This document shows, piece after piece, positions 28,201-35,137 of a stretch of 64,000 nt of DNA. The first letter of the stretch is position 1; each line of letters opens with the position of its first letter. Under the pieces are notes generated by a model. The model was not told the DNA's origin, ran no database searches, and was given only the letters and a program-made list of their open reading frames with translations. The stretch is from Paenibacillus turpanensis (GTDB lineage: Bacteria > Bacillota > Bacilli > Paenibacillales > YIM-B00363). The translations under genes were made by a program, and so were the position numbers. Location: positions 347 to 64,346 of the forward strand of contig NZ_WTLI01000002.1 of NCBI RefSeq assembly GCF_011421635.1, read 5' to 3'.

Positions 28201-28716
28201 AGGCATAGAAACACCGTCAATTAGTTCAGTTTCAGAACTTTCACAACGTTTCGGGTCTGTAGGAAGACCTTCATTAGCAAACCAGCTTTTATCTGAACTT
28301 GTATTACTATAACGATACCAAGCAAAATAAGTAGGTGCATTAGAATTTCCTTCTGACTTAACTACTCTTGCATTACCATTGCTAGTGTATGTACCCGACC
28401 AAGATGCTTCTCCAACCGCATCTTGAATTGTTCCAACAACAACTTCTTGTCCATCGATTCCCTTAACAGCTTCTACTTTATCGATTATTTTTTTGTCTTT
28501 TGTAATAGAAACTGATATTGAAGTTATTTGACTATTAGCTGAATAATATACACCATATCCTGCCGATGCTGAATCACCATAAGTTAAACTCACAAACTCT
28601 GTTATAGGATTAGAATCAGAAGCAGAAGCTAAGTTTCCCCAATATGGAGATAAAAAATTCATAAAAATTGATAGCAGACATAGAAGCGATATTTTCCTCA
28701 TTAGCTTCTTGAGCAA
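22267..28716 (-). CDS. Giant secreted multidomain protein with CARDB-, PKD/Ig-, lectin- and FnIII-like modules
   Basis: A 2149-aa exported protein with a TTG start at 28716 (AGGTG eight bases upstream) and a signal peptide ending near LASASD. Read by eye: an N-terminal unknown region (about 35-320), a CARDB-like domain (about 325-435), PKD/Ig-like domains (about 440-870), a Tyr/Asn-rich region with repeating strands that may be a propeller (about 870-1340), a LamG/concanavalin-like domain (about 1340-1490), and three C-terminal PKD/FnIII-like repeats beginning PPTAILTFP, PPTAFMQSP and GPIAEFTWSP (about 1700-2000). It has no SLH repeat or sortase motif of its own. The gene starts 10 bases after the SLH protein gene, with the binding site overlapping that stop codon. 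The stretch 24.2-28.7 kb is AT-rich. A role as surface adhesin or polymer-binding protein is inference. Confidence 0.8.
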   Translation of the reverse strand: MLKKLMRKISLLCLLSIFMNFLSPYWGNLASASDSNPITEFVSLTYGDSASAGYGVYYSANSQITSISVSITKDKKIIDKVEAVKGIDGQEVVVGTIQDAVGEASWSGTYTSNGNARVVKSEGNSNAPTYFAWYRYSNTSSDKSWFANEGLPTDPKRCESSETELIDGVSMPKFPGCTATVNFQVNRTIAYTLSDGREVPSTVVKVKDFSRVNVNPNVPVPGPEGTFGVSEDDRSNNPISNPVISQISSDNTSTFLLKYQQTFNSYPRYDDISYNSNTAIKHLPAPGARLMVYFGSFSFDIIGETYEHPNRLRITYKDAPPNLPPDLGIVGLVPEASCLAENVIASYKLTFENSGTAFEKSFNIQVKYNGSIIKTYTYAGMTQGQRITETFTQPTGAAGTKKFTVILDSGGALTTEASKANNTKELSFDFKTSCADEPPDNGPEKVTADFKFQYPQIEIGDSNWIMPQNTGVTGGSGCAIKEISYTISQNGNSITKKSSGLFTEQIATFAPSPAFITTGMVTVTMEVTSTCGGKATAGPKTFTIIAPASCTSSNSAPQFQAGWFAWGDRSSWEPKQQIALNMEVWLRNYSKPALEEGTKEYPYDPDGDPFIMTWDFAGSSSSWIKFYAEEYDLWEHEPDGHFIRWKATELGSHKIKVSAMDVCGNKTERTVSLDVVPPNPVPIISAPSTVIENRPFTQEIHGRNSYSPAGRTIVNYLWQNKQTVYTTPGQETIKLDVIDSAGLKSLAPASHTLTVMPDLPPEPRLEYNTLGLRAREFTFKDTSFSPDGDSIVEHTLTLRFDSNNNGSFDDETSHPITLDANNEFVLTPTHVGKFAVDIFLKEDWGKTGYKRFPYEIINDAPYADFYIRGLTYTPPTIETRKFTANEMLTSAEWKSTSPRQAAANKDYIYNAQEEALQTYDNGISSFRAVDLTNQTKSNLYWYCTNNVDNGCSRLYEMVTPNLFSTRGGFVKLDAPTRGKPIVIYDSIWKDIDYENDLAWTYDYVERVEGLYYYKNWANKLYRISDIQRSTENANFTAQPLQSYTHYSGYRNDWAPNPAPTGWKNPPAKADPNTGTIPYTWVRVDREDGTSYTRNTVSTPYQTDREGNTFNVYCYSDYANNNYENCRLQKYTSQGAMIFDSPVLTSSQRLDIWMTTSFIGSLHHVSSNNKYLIWRDMSSFKVIDNTTGALVHNIFPAYRGHLGYVGKNGDTLVFTKSTTKAIIEHDEDEEYIFGFELLIYNSETNQFYTHTFEDARTYNYFGYSEGIDATLTADNKIMVVTGKYQVFTFDLEGNMIQSIPGSNYFLAGLDSAILSSDGQFRITRSDDSDDDDYSVTVTTLEGQYDSLTANAATFGQLYHDQLTASNGTLQMKLKFNYEPFTSMQTTGISFRMQDNQNMYRFELSTKKARLVKIVNNQRTVLAESDYNFGYRKYRDVKIKINEGRFTGYVDGVPVVTGNDNEFTTGKFGPYSELKHTLFKDFLLIATTSNDSYVQNTAIVGTTFDYITNYSDLENDPMKPEGTKWTYLHTNPEKFLPQDDGYYGLSAYHNQTVQTPNPIMDKVGIFRFGYQVQDDPTGGDTRFNSYSKVSDVFWQNVTIHRRPIARFTLTENADHTIRWNDTSYDPDRWLSSAIYSMEPTGINYGATQGIIQRKYMYITPSGQSFTGQLRRPAEAGTYTVFKAVMDEYGAWSEWYEQSIHVTIPVLNAPPTAILTFPSGAINDPTYVNSLRPEIMWSQTDPDPETVFAQFQAVVKDLNGVTIQDSGIQDMGTIAANWTWQMTSSLQLGQKYQVQVRVSDGRDWSAWSNVGWMVTNRPPTAFMQSPDGSAGNPTLFTELRPALRWNQTDPDGLTEFAAYELEISNEDNTRLVYTSGQRMQRTTAAEMIFVPDVDLPVRQKLRVRVRVHDGMVWSEFSPQTWFMINRGPIAEFTWSPESVWEGDRVTLINLSTDPDGDPLTAEWTIVDPKGGRTTAHNSWNAKEHFSVIGEYEVTLTVSDGLAVSAITKRMQAKELTLWADVLHTPQWLAIHEKAGHETASPPRDFYSGEVLVLQALTSEAPVQRLTAKLAAEARDGSSINAETELAPSSGSAIRFGGDLHDPAWLEHDTGIKDGLTGMEFTVYYQNGVVKRTMVPIRLIGSALKAAGVHRVQ

Positions 28717-28726
28717 TTACTAACAC

Positions 28727-29944
28727 CTACCATTCAACATTAGGAACTCGAACAGTAACAATATTTTGCGAATAATTACTATTTGGTGGTATCGCCGCAG
28801 CAGCTAAAGCAATTGATATTGTTGAAGATGTTTTTAAATTTTCTTTTGGGATAATCCATGTACTCTTATTTGGATCACCAAGCCCAACTCTAGCGATTGA
28901 ATTTAACTTTTTTTGCTCACGCATAGAAAGTCCATCTGGTCTTTGAATTCCTAAAAATGTTGCACTCACAAGATTCCCATATTTAGAATTATCTTTGTTA
29001 TACAAAAGTTCTGTTTCTAAAATCACAATGTAAGATTTTGGGTAATCCTTAACAAAAGGACGATATTCTTTATCCATCCCATTATCCCACCGTAAATTGC
29101 TCAAATCCCCCAACATATACCGATTTGGATCATTCGGATCTTCCATATCAATAGCTACAACCCGCTTAATCCTAGCCCCGTATAACCCATCCGGCGTTTC
29201 GATCGTCATTTTTTTGACATCCCAAGGTTTAAATTGAGGCCCACCAAAATACTCCGGAATCACCGTAAAAATATTCGTCCTCTTCAACGCCAGCTCCGCA
29301 TTTCCAACCGCATACTTATCCACATCAAGTGTCTCGCCCATATTCACCTTCAAAATGCGTTCGATCACCGTAACCGCTTGGGCACGGGTACTTAACCCCT
29401 CCGGTGCCAGCTCGCCTCGATCCAGCCCTCGAATCAAACCTTTTTTCGCTGCGTTGTACATAAAGCTATCGTCATCCATAGTCACAGCAGGATCATCGAA
29501 TTGCCGATCCGTAGCCCTCACCGCAATACGAGCCATTTCTATACGGCTTAATGGCTCATCCATCTTGTCCACACCAAAATCGTGATCACGATGAAACCCT
29601 GCAGCCACAGCAGCGTCGACGTATTGGCTATACCAAGCCGAACCCCCTGTTGTTGCAGTCCGTTTTGTTTTCGTAGCCTCCACGACCATTTTCAAAAATT
29701 GCGCCTTCGTCACCTGTGCATCCGGTTGAAAGGAGCCATCGGGAAAGCCGGAGACATAGCCTTCTTGAACCGCATGATCGAGCATCCCCTGCAGGCTCAC
29801 CCAGTGATTTGCCGTATCCGTAAAGCTCAGCTTCTGTTGAACTTGAGCGCTAGCCGGCACCTGAGCCGACGTTCCTACGAGCAATACAGCCAAAGCAGTC
29901 ATAAGCTTGCAGACCGACTCTTTTGAAAATGTAAGTTTGTCCAT
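28727..29944 (-). CDS. S-layer homology domain surface protein
   Basis: A 405-aa exported protein. The start at 29944 is chosen because AGAGGA lies nine bases upstream; in-frame ATGs at 29950 and 29962 fit less well. A signal peptide (LMTALAVLLVGTSAQVPASA) is followed by three SLH repeats: FTDTANHWVSLQGML...GFPDGSFQPDAQVTKAQFLKM, WYSQYVDAAVAAGFH...LSRIEMARIAVR, and MYNAAKKGLIRGL...STRAQAVTVIERIL. The C-terminal half (about 190-405) is a beta-rich region of unknown fold. It is coupled to the giant protein downstream, so it could display or anchor that partner on the cell wall; this is inferred from adjacency. Confidence 0.85.
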   Translation of the reverse strand: MDKLTFSKESVCKLMTALAVLLVGTSAQVPASAQVQQKLSFTDTANHWVSLQGMLDHAVQEGYVSGFPDGSFQPDAQVTKAQFLKMVVEATKTKRTATTGGSAWYSQYVDAAVAAGFHRDHDFGVDKMDEPLSRIEMARIAVRATDRQFDDPAVTMDDDSFMYNAAKKGLIRGLDRGELAPEGLSTRAQAVTVIERILKVNMGETLDVDKYAVGNAELALKRTNIFTVIPEYFGGPQFKPWDVKKMTIETPDGLYGARIKRVVAIDMEDPNDPNRYMLGDLSNLRWDNGMDKEYRPFVKDYPKSYIVILETELLYNKDNSKYGNLVSATFLGIQRPDGLSMREQKKLNSIARVGLGDPNKSTWIIPKENLKTSSTISIALAAAAIPPNSNYSQNIVTVRVPNVEW

Positions 29945-29997
29945 GAACATTCGTCCTCTCATCTAAAAGCTAGTAGAAAAATAGAATTCACAGCTAT

Positions 29998-30031
29998 AAA
30001 AAAACGCCTGCAACCAATAAGGCTACAGGCG
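29998..30031 (-). terminator. Strong terminator after the yqxA-like gene
   Basis: An 11-bp fully paired stem (30005-30015 with 30021-30031) with a five-base loop, followed on the minus strand by seven T. It separates spoIIP-yqxA from the SLH/giant-protein unit. Confidence 0.9.
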
Positions 30032-30112
30032 GTGCTTCCGCTCCAACACATTACAATATATAAATACCACATTTCCCTTATTTTGTCGAAACATTTTTGC
30101 AGAAATACAGCA

Positions 30113-30661
30113 CTATTTCACCATCTCGTCAAACAACGAAACGACCAGCTTAATTCCGTGGTTCGCGGTAATCTGCAGCAGCTCGCCCGTCTTGCTGGCG
30201 AAGCGGTCCACCGACGTCTGCGGCGCATAGCTTAACGCCTCCGTCGGCGCCTCTGCCTCGGCCGCATTCGCCTGCGCCGCTCCCGCCCCCGGCACAGCCG
30301 CACGCGCCGCGCCCTGGCTCGCCGGCTGCCGTGCAGCCGCCGCTTCCCCGGCTCCCGCCGCGGTCGGCTTGCCGATCAGCTTGCCCGCGCCCGTTTCCGT
30401 CACCCGCACAGGTGCGGAGGCCGGCCGGGCCTCGGGCTGCTCGGCTGCTGCCGCTGCAACTGGTGCCGCCGCCGGCTGCGCAGTCGCGCTTTTGGACGGA
30501 GCACTCCAGCCTGCCTTGAGCGCCTCCGCTTCCCAAGGCGCAGGCTGGTCGATCGCCCCGTTAATGCGCTCAATGCCTTTGGAAGCCAAGCTTACTCCAA
30601 AGCTTATCGCAAACAGCACCAGCATCAGCATTCCGATTACCCTCATATAGAACCCGGCCAT
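30113..30661 (-). CDS. YqxA-like (DUF3679-type) membrane-anchored protein
   Basis: A 182-aa protein with an N-terminal membrane helix (MRVIGMLMLVLFAISFGVSL), a long low-complexity Ala/Pro/Gly/Glu-rich linker (about residues 50-140) and a conserved C-terminal helix (SVDRFASKTGELL...LFDEMVK). Its position directly after spoIIP and before lepA (apart from the inserted cassette) is the B. subtilis yqxA position, which is the main basis for the name. AGGAGG precedes the start. The function is unknown; a sporulation role is inferred from co-transcription with spoIIP. The linker is far longer than expected from B. subtilis. Confidence 0.72.
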   Translation of the reverse strand: MAGFYMRVIGMLMLVLFAISFGVSLASKGIERINGAIDQPAPWEAEALKAGWSAPSKSATAQPAAAPVAAAAAEQPEARPASAPVRVTETGAGKLIGKPTAAGAGEAAAARQPASQGAARAAVPGAGAAQANAAEAEAPTEALSYAPQTSVDRFASKTGELLQITANHGIKLVVSLFDEMVK

Positions 30662-30686
30662 TTTCGTTCAAGCCTCCTTTTCCTCG

Positions 30687-31937
30687 TTACGATGCTTTCG
30701 GTTTAGCTTCAGCATTTACTTTCTCCGCATTCCAATATACATCGGAGATCACTTTACTGAGCACATCGATCGTGCGGTATGCTTCCTCCAGCGTGTTTTC
30801 CGGCCCGCCGATTTCAATCAGCACACTGTTCGGCGATACCGACTGATTATATTCCGCATTGCCGTCCGTCGCCTTTTTGCCCCAAATGCCTCGGGAAATG
30901 CCCGGATAGCTCGCTTCAAGCTTCTCGTTAATTTTGGCAGCGAATTCCTCATTCTTTTTCCAATTCGGATTGCGGTGTCCAATAATAAAGTACACTTGGG
31001 CGTAATCCTTGCCGTTAATCTTCACCGTCGTCTTTTCACGAGGCGAGGAATCCCGGTGCAGGTCAAATACAAAATTGAGGTCCGGATTCGTAGCGAAAGC
31101 TTCCTTCACCGTGCTTAACGAATATTTGTAGGAATGATACCAGTTGAAGTTTTTCACTTCCGCCGGGTAGTTTGTATCAGAAACCTCCGCCCCGACTCCC
31201 TGCTCCTCCAGCTTTTCAGCAAGCCGCTTTCCGAGCAGCGTAATATTTTTAGTCGGGTGATACGCATCATTCAGCGATTTGGCGCCTTTAATCTCCGGTA
31301 CCCATGATTCCGTGTTGTGAGTGTGATAAATGAAAACAACCTTCTTATTGCCTGTCGTCGGCTTCTCTTCCTTCGGCGCAGGCGCTTTCCCCTCAGAAGA
31401 AGGCGTTGGCTCCGCTGGCTGCGGCTGAGCTGTCGGAGGCGTAGATGGCGGTGTGGATGGTGCCGGCCCGCCATGGCCAGGTACAACGGCCTCCGCCGGA
31501 GGGAAGTACTCCATTGGGCCGGAGGATAAATCCGACGCTGCCGTTTTGCGGAACAGGATCGGCTGATCCGCTCCCATTCCCGCTACCTCGCGGGCAACCA
31601 GCGTCTTCGGATCATGCGGGTTAATGCTTGTCAGAAGCTGAAACACAAAGCTTGCAACATTTTCCGCCGAGAAGGTGGACTGACGGTTTTCTCTATGAAA
31701 ATCCGGCACCTCGGCGCTGACCATATCCATAAAAAACTCGTTTGACAGTGCGACAGCAATTCCTTTCATGGACGAAACGGGTGACGTCATCATTTTCGCC
31801 TGCGCCATTCCGGCAAGCCCGAGGGCTGTAAAAAAGAGCAGTGTAGCTAAGGCGGCTGCGGCTAGTGCGCGGCTCCACAGACCGAGGCGTTGAAGAGTGC
31901 GGCGAATAGTGCTGAGATTAAAGATCATTAATTTCAT
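30687..31937 (-). CDS. spoIIP: Stage II sporulation protein P, peptidoglycan amidase/endopeptidase
   Basis: Part of the SpoIIDMP machine that degrades septal peptidoglycan during engulfment. The 416-aa protein has an N-terminal transmembrane helix (about 24-48), a Pro/Ala/Glu-rich linker (about 155-195) and a C-terminal catalytic domain with the zinc-site strands IYHTHNTESW, FDLHRDSSPR and VLIEIGGPENTLEEA. AAGGAGG precedes the start. The B. subtilis order gpr-spoIIP-yqxA is kept except for a divergent gene inserted between gpr and spoIIP. Confidence 0.96.
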   Translation of the reverse strand: MKLMIFNLSTIRRTLQRLGLWSRALAAAALATLLFFTALGLAGMAQAKMMTSPVSSMKGIAVALSNEFFMDMVSAEVPDFHRENRQSTFSAENVASFVFQLLTSINPHDPKTLVAREVAGMGADQPILFRKTAASDLSSGPMEYFPPAEAVVPGHGGPAPSTPPSTPPTAQPQPAEPTPSSEGKAPAPKEEKPTTGNKKVVFIYHTHNTESWVPEIKGAKSLNDAYHPTKNITLLGKRLAEKLEEQGVGAEVSDTNYPAEVKNFNWYHSYKYSLSTVKEAFATNPDLNFVFDLHRDSSPREKTTVKINGKDYAQVYFIIGHRNPNWKKNEEFAAKINEKLEASYPGISRGIWGKKATDGNAEYNQSVSPNSVLIEIGGPENTLEEAYRTIDVLSKVISDVYWNAEKVNAEAKPKAS

Positions 31938-31997
31938 GGATGCGGTCCTCCTTAAATCTACTTACTCCAATCTATGAAACTACCCAAACTCATAGAA

Positions 31998-32027
31998 CCA
32001 TTTTGTATAAACAATTTTTCATACGAG
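31998..32027 (+). promoter_or_regulatory. Possible sigma-E promoter of the amidase-deacetylase gene
   Basis: CCATTTT (31998-32004), a 15-base spacer and CATACGAG (32020-32027) match the sigma-E consensus at about five of seven and six of eight positions. It lies about 75 bases before the GTG start. Confidence 0.3.
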
Positions 32028-32100
32028 TTTCGCGCAATGCATGAAGCACCCGAGTTTGATTCAAACTAAAAGGCACAATAAGCAAAGGAGAAAACATCGC

Positions 32101-33513
32101 GTGAAAAGCAGAAACCTACAACGGATGACCCTCATAGCGATGATCGCTGCTGTTTTGTTCCAACCTCCTGCTGCAAAAGCCGGAACTGAACCGGATATCC
32201 TTTTGCCCGAGTGCGATGTGCTCATTGATGCCGGTCATGGAGGAGTAGACGGCGGCACAAGCCATGGCAGCCTGCTGGAAAAGCATATCAATTTAGAGAT
32301 CAGCAAATATCTTTACGAAGAGCTGACCCGCCGCAAGATGAAGGCCGCCTTAAACCGCACCTCCGACTACGCACTCAGCGACGATAATCACTGGCTTGGC
32401 AGCCGCTCCCGGCACCTGCGGGATCTCGCCCAGCGAAAGGGACTGGCCGACCTGCTGAAGCCGAAAATGTTTGTTAGCATTCATACGAATTGGGCAGCCG
32501 GCCCCAGAGATTCGGGACCCTATGTGCTTTACAATAAAAAGAGCGAAGATGGACGGAGCCTAGCAGTTTCCATTCAACAGAACCTGAACAAGCTTTATGG
32601 AACGGAGGCGCGAAGCCCGGTACGCGGCAGAACCTACTATATCCTTAATCGAGTGGAGCAGCCCTCGGTGATTGTGGAGGCAGGCTTTATTTCGAATCCG
32701 CGAGATCGATCTTGGCTGAACTCGAAACACAAGCAAAAGCAAATTGCAGCATCCATTGCCGACGGTATCGAGCAATTCATTAAGAAAACACAGCAGACGA
32801 AGGAGCTTGAAGCCCTTGCAGGCTTTGAGGACAGCCCAAGAAAAAAAGGAAGGCCATATTACGAAAGACGTGGCTACATTACATGGGATGGGCCAAGAAA
32901 TCATTCCAAACGAATCGCTCTCACCTTCGATGACGGCCCGGATGAGAAGGAAACCGAACAAATTTTGGATGTGTTACAAAAGCATCAGGTGAAGGCGACC
33001 TTTTTTATCGTTGGAAAGCAAGCGGAGAAGCATCCCGAGCTTGTTCTGCGTGAAGCAAATGAAGGCCATGAGCTCGCCAACCATACGTACAGCCATAAAT
33101 ATTTCACAAAAAACATAACCGAACGGGAAATTCGTGATGAAATCGAGGACAATCAAAAGCTGATTTTTTCAATAACCGGTAAAATGACAACCTACTTCCG
33201 GCCGCCGGCGGGCATATATAATGAGAAAATTGTAAATGCAACGCTAAAGGCAGGGCACCGCATGGTGCTGTGGTCATGGAATCAAGAAACCTTAGATTGG
33301 GATTTGCCTGGCTCGCATACGATCGCCAACCACGTCGTAAAGAATGCTAAGGGTGGGGACATCGTTCTGCTCCATGATCGGGTAACTGGAAAGTCCCAGA
33401 CGATCGCAGCCTTGGATCAGTTAATCCCCACATTGAAGGAGCAGGGCTACACGTTCGTTACATTATCTGAGATGTTAAAACGCTCCCCTTCGGAGGGAAC
33501 TCCAATGAAATAA
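32101..33513 (+). CDS. Fused N-acetylmuramoyl-L-alanine amidase (CwlD-like) and polysaccharide deacetylase (NodB)
   Basis: A 470-aa exported protein joining two peptidoglycan enzymes. The GTG start at 32101 is set by AAAGGAG ten bases upstream; the earlier ATG at 32041 lacks a site. A signal peptide (LIAMIAAVLFQPPAAKA) leads to an Amidase_3 domain (about 38-228) with zinc ligands H46 (DAGHGG), E60 and H128 (SIHTN) and catalytic E193 (VEAGFISNP). After a basic linker, a NodB domain (about 268-455) has TFDDGP (275-280), H328/H332 (NHTYSH), R367-P-P and LLHD with H425. In B. subtilis, CwlD and PdaA are separate and together make muramic-delta-lactam of spore cortex. The location between spoIIP and gpr supports a sporulation role; the biochemical claim is inference. 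Confidence 0.88.
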   Translation: MKSRNLQRMTLIAMIAAVLFQPPAAKAGTEPDILLPECDVLIDAGHGGVDGGTSHGSLLEKHINLEISKYLYEELTRRKMKAALNRTSDYALSDDNHWLGSRSRHLRDLAQRKGLADLLKPKMFVSIHTNWAAGPRDSGPYVLYNKKSEDGRSLAVSIQQNLNKLYGTEARSPVRGRTYYILNRVEQPSVIVEAGFISNPRDRSWLNSKHKQKQIAASIADGIEQFIKKTQQTKELEALAGFEDSPRKKGRPYYERRGYITWDGPRNHSKRIALTFDDGPDEKETEQILDVLQKHQVKATFFIVGKQAEKHPELVLREANEGHELANHTYSHKYFTKNITEREIRDEIEDNQKLIFSITGKMTTYFRPPAGIYNEKIVNATLKAGHRMVLWSWNQETLDWDLPGSHTIANHVVKNAKGGDIVLLHDRVTGKSQTIAALDQLIPTLKEQGYTFVTLSEMLKRSPSEGTPMK

Positions 33514-33518
33514 AACAA

Positions 33519-33549
33519 GCCCCGATCCGTTTAAGGACCGGGGCTTTTT
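33519..33549. terminator. Bidirectional terminator between the fusion gene and gpr
   Basis: GCCCCG-A-TCC pairs with GGA-C-CGGGGC (33519-33528 with 33535-33544), followed by five T on the plus strand. On the minus strand the stem is followed by the weaker TTGTTTTATT, downstream of gpr. Confidence 0.8.
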
Positions 33550-33579
33550 CCGCTGCCGAAGTAATAATGGATTAATCGC

Positions 33580-34587
33580 TTAGTGCGTATACGCGGCTAC
33601 ATTGTCAGTATCTACCGCTTCATGCAATGCAGCGTTCAGGCCGCTGGCAATAATATTGGCGATATCCTCGATAAACTGGTCGATGTCTTTTGGCGTAACC
33701 AGCAAATCATGACCGAGAGGATCTAGCACCTCTTTCACTAACCCCAGCCGCTCTTGATCCGACATCGAATCCAGCATCCCTAAAATTTGCGCCGTATTGC
33801 TTGTCTGCTGGGCAAAATGCTGACGCATGTAGTCGAACGCACTGTTTACAATCGTCGATGCGTACACAACCGTCGGTACGCCGATTGCGATGACGGGCAC
33901 GCCCAGCGCATCAAGCGTCAGTCCTTTGCGTTTATTGCCGATGCCGGACCCCGGATGAATGCCCGTGTCGGCAATCTGGATCGTTGTATTGACCCGTTCC
34001 AGCGCTTTGGATGCCAGTGCATCGACAGCGATGACCAAATCCGGCTTTGACCGGTCAACGATCCCCTGCACGATTTCACTCGTTTCGATGCCGGTTGTCC
34101 CAAGCACACCTGGGGCTACCGCGCTGACCGCCCGGTAACCCGGACTCACCTGATCCGGTACCAGTTCAAAGTAGTGGCGGGTGACCATCACATTTTCAAC
34201 CACCATCGGCCCAAGCGCGTCGGGTGTTACATTCCAGTTGCCGAGCCCGATAATTAAAATTTTCGCGTCCTTGCGAATATTTAGCTTTTCCAGGAAATGC
34301 TCAAAATGCTGCGCAAGCTTCGTTGCCACACGGTCCTGAAGATCGGAATCTTTTTGGCGCAGCCCCGGCACCTCAAGGGTCACATAATGCCCTTTCATTT
34401 TACCTATGGCTCTGGAGCCCTCGTCGGATTTAATATCCATGATCGTAACGCGAATATCGCCGTCCTCGTCGACAACCGAATGAACCCCGGGAATTTCATT
34501 TCCGAATTGATTGGCGACAAGCTCTCTCGCTTCAAGCGCCAGGTCGGTTCGTACCGAAAATTGATTCAAATCCACGCGTTTCACCAT
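33580..34587 (-). CDS. gpr: Germination protease GPR
   Basis: Aspartic-type protease that degrades small acid-soluble spore proteins at germination. The 335-aa zymogen carries the propeptide MVKRVDLNQFSVRTD, with the auto-cleavage context RTD-LALEA at about residue 15. It then follows the A25 family through LIIGLGNWNVTPDALGP and LVIAVDALASKA, which hold the active-site aspartates. It lies divergent to rpsT, as in B. subtilis, and converges with the amidase-deacetylase gene. Confidence 0.97.
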   Translation of the reverse strand: MVKRVDLNQFSVRTDLALEARELVANQFGNEIPGVHSVVDEDGDIRVTIMDIKSDEGSRAIGKMKGHYVTLEVPGLRQKDSDLQDRVATKLAQHFEHFLEKLNIRKDAKILIIGLGNWNVTPDALGPMVVENVMVTRHYFELVPDQVSPGYRAVSAVAPGVLGTTGIETSEIVQGIVDRSKPDLVIAVDALASKALERVNTTIQIADTGIHPGSGIGNKRKGLTLDALGVPVIAIGVPTVVYASTIVNSAFDYMRQHFAQQTSNTAQILGMLDSMSDQERLGLVKEVLDPLGHDLLVTPKDIDQFIEDIANIIASGLNAALHEAVDTDNVAAYTH

Positions 34588-34688
34588 ATCCTTTCTATAA
34601 AAAGAGTCCTATCCAACAGTGTGCGGCGTAAAGGCTGCAATTATGCGCTTTGCAACACAACCTTTCCACAATGTTCATGGAAAAAGAG

Positions 34689-34717
34689 TTGCAAAACGGG
34701 ATAGTGCATGCTATGAT
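34689..34717 (+). promoter_or_regulatory. Sigma-A promoter of rpsT
   Basis: TTGCAA (34689-34694), a 17-base spacer and TATGAT (34712-34717), about 80 bases before the rpsT start. Confidence 0.7.
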
Positions 34718-34798
34718 ATGAAAAGTTGACTTTACGGAACACCATGCCCGGTTGTCTTGCATCCATTTGCAGCCGGCGCTTTTAAGGAGGTGAATCGG

Positions 34799-35071
34799 AT
34801 GCCGAACATTAAATCCGCGATCAAACGCGCAAAGACAAGCGAAAAGAAACGTCTGCTTAACGCTACTCAAAAATCCGCGCTTCGCACTTCCGTGAAATCG
34901 GTTGTCACTGCGATTACAAATAACGATGCAGCTCAAGCAGCTGAATCTTACAAGCTCGCAATGAAAAAGCTGGACAAGGCTGTAACTAAAGGTCTTATCC
35001 ACAAGAACGCAGCGGCTCGCAAGAAGTCCCGCTTAGCGAAGAAGATTAATGAGATTAGCGCTCAAGCGTAA
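34799..35071 (+). CDS. rpsT: 30S ribosomal protein S20
   Basis: A 90-aa basic helical protein binding 16S rRNA. It starts [17 protein letters not shown], typical of S20, and ends in a Lys/Ala-rich helix ([13 protein letters not shown]). The ATG at 34799 has AAGGAGG eight bases upstream; a longer in-frame start at 34757 has none. Single-gene unit with its own promoter and terminator. Confidence 0.98.
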   Translation: MPNIKSAIKRAKTSEKKRLLNATQKSALRTSVKSVVTAITNNDAAQAAESYKLAMKKLDKAVTKGLIHKNAAARKKSRLAKKINEISAQA

Positions 35072-35076
35072 TAATG

Positions 35077-35108
35077 AAAACCGCGCAGATTCGTCTGCGC
35101 GGTTTTTT
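35077..35108. terminator. Terminator of rpsT (bidirectional with holA)
   Basis: A 13-bp perfect stem (35077-35089 with 35094-35106) with a TTCG loop and flanking A and T tracts on either side. It can end the plus-strand rpsT and the minus-strand holA transcripts. Confidence 0.92.
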
Positions 35109-35137
35109 CATGCCTTCAGGCGGAATGCAGCCGAAGC

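Noticed and set aside
29998-30112. Possible riboswitch before the SLH/giant-protein operon
   Set aside because: I looked for a c-di-GMP-type aptamer because of the surface-protein context, but only the 11-bp terminator stem is clear and the conserved aptamer bases are absent.
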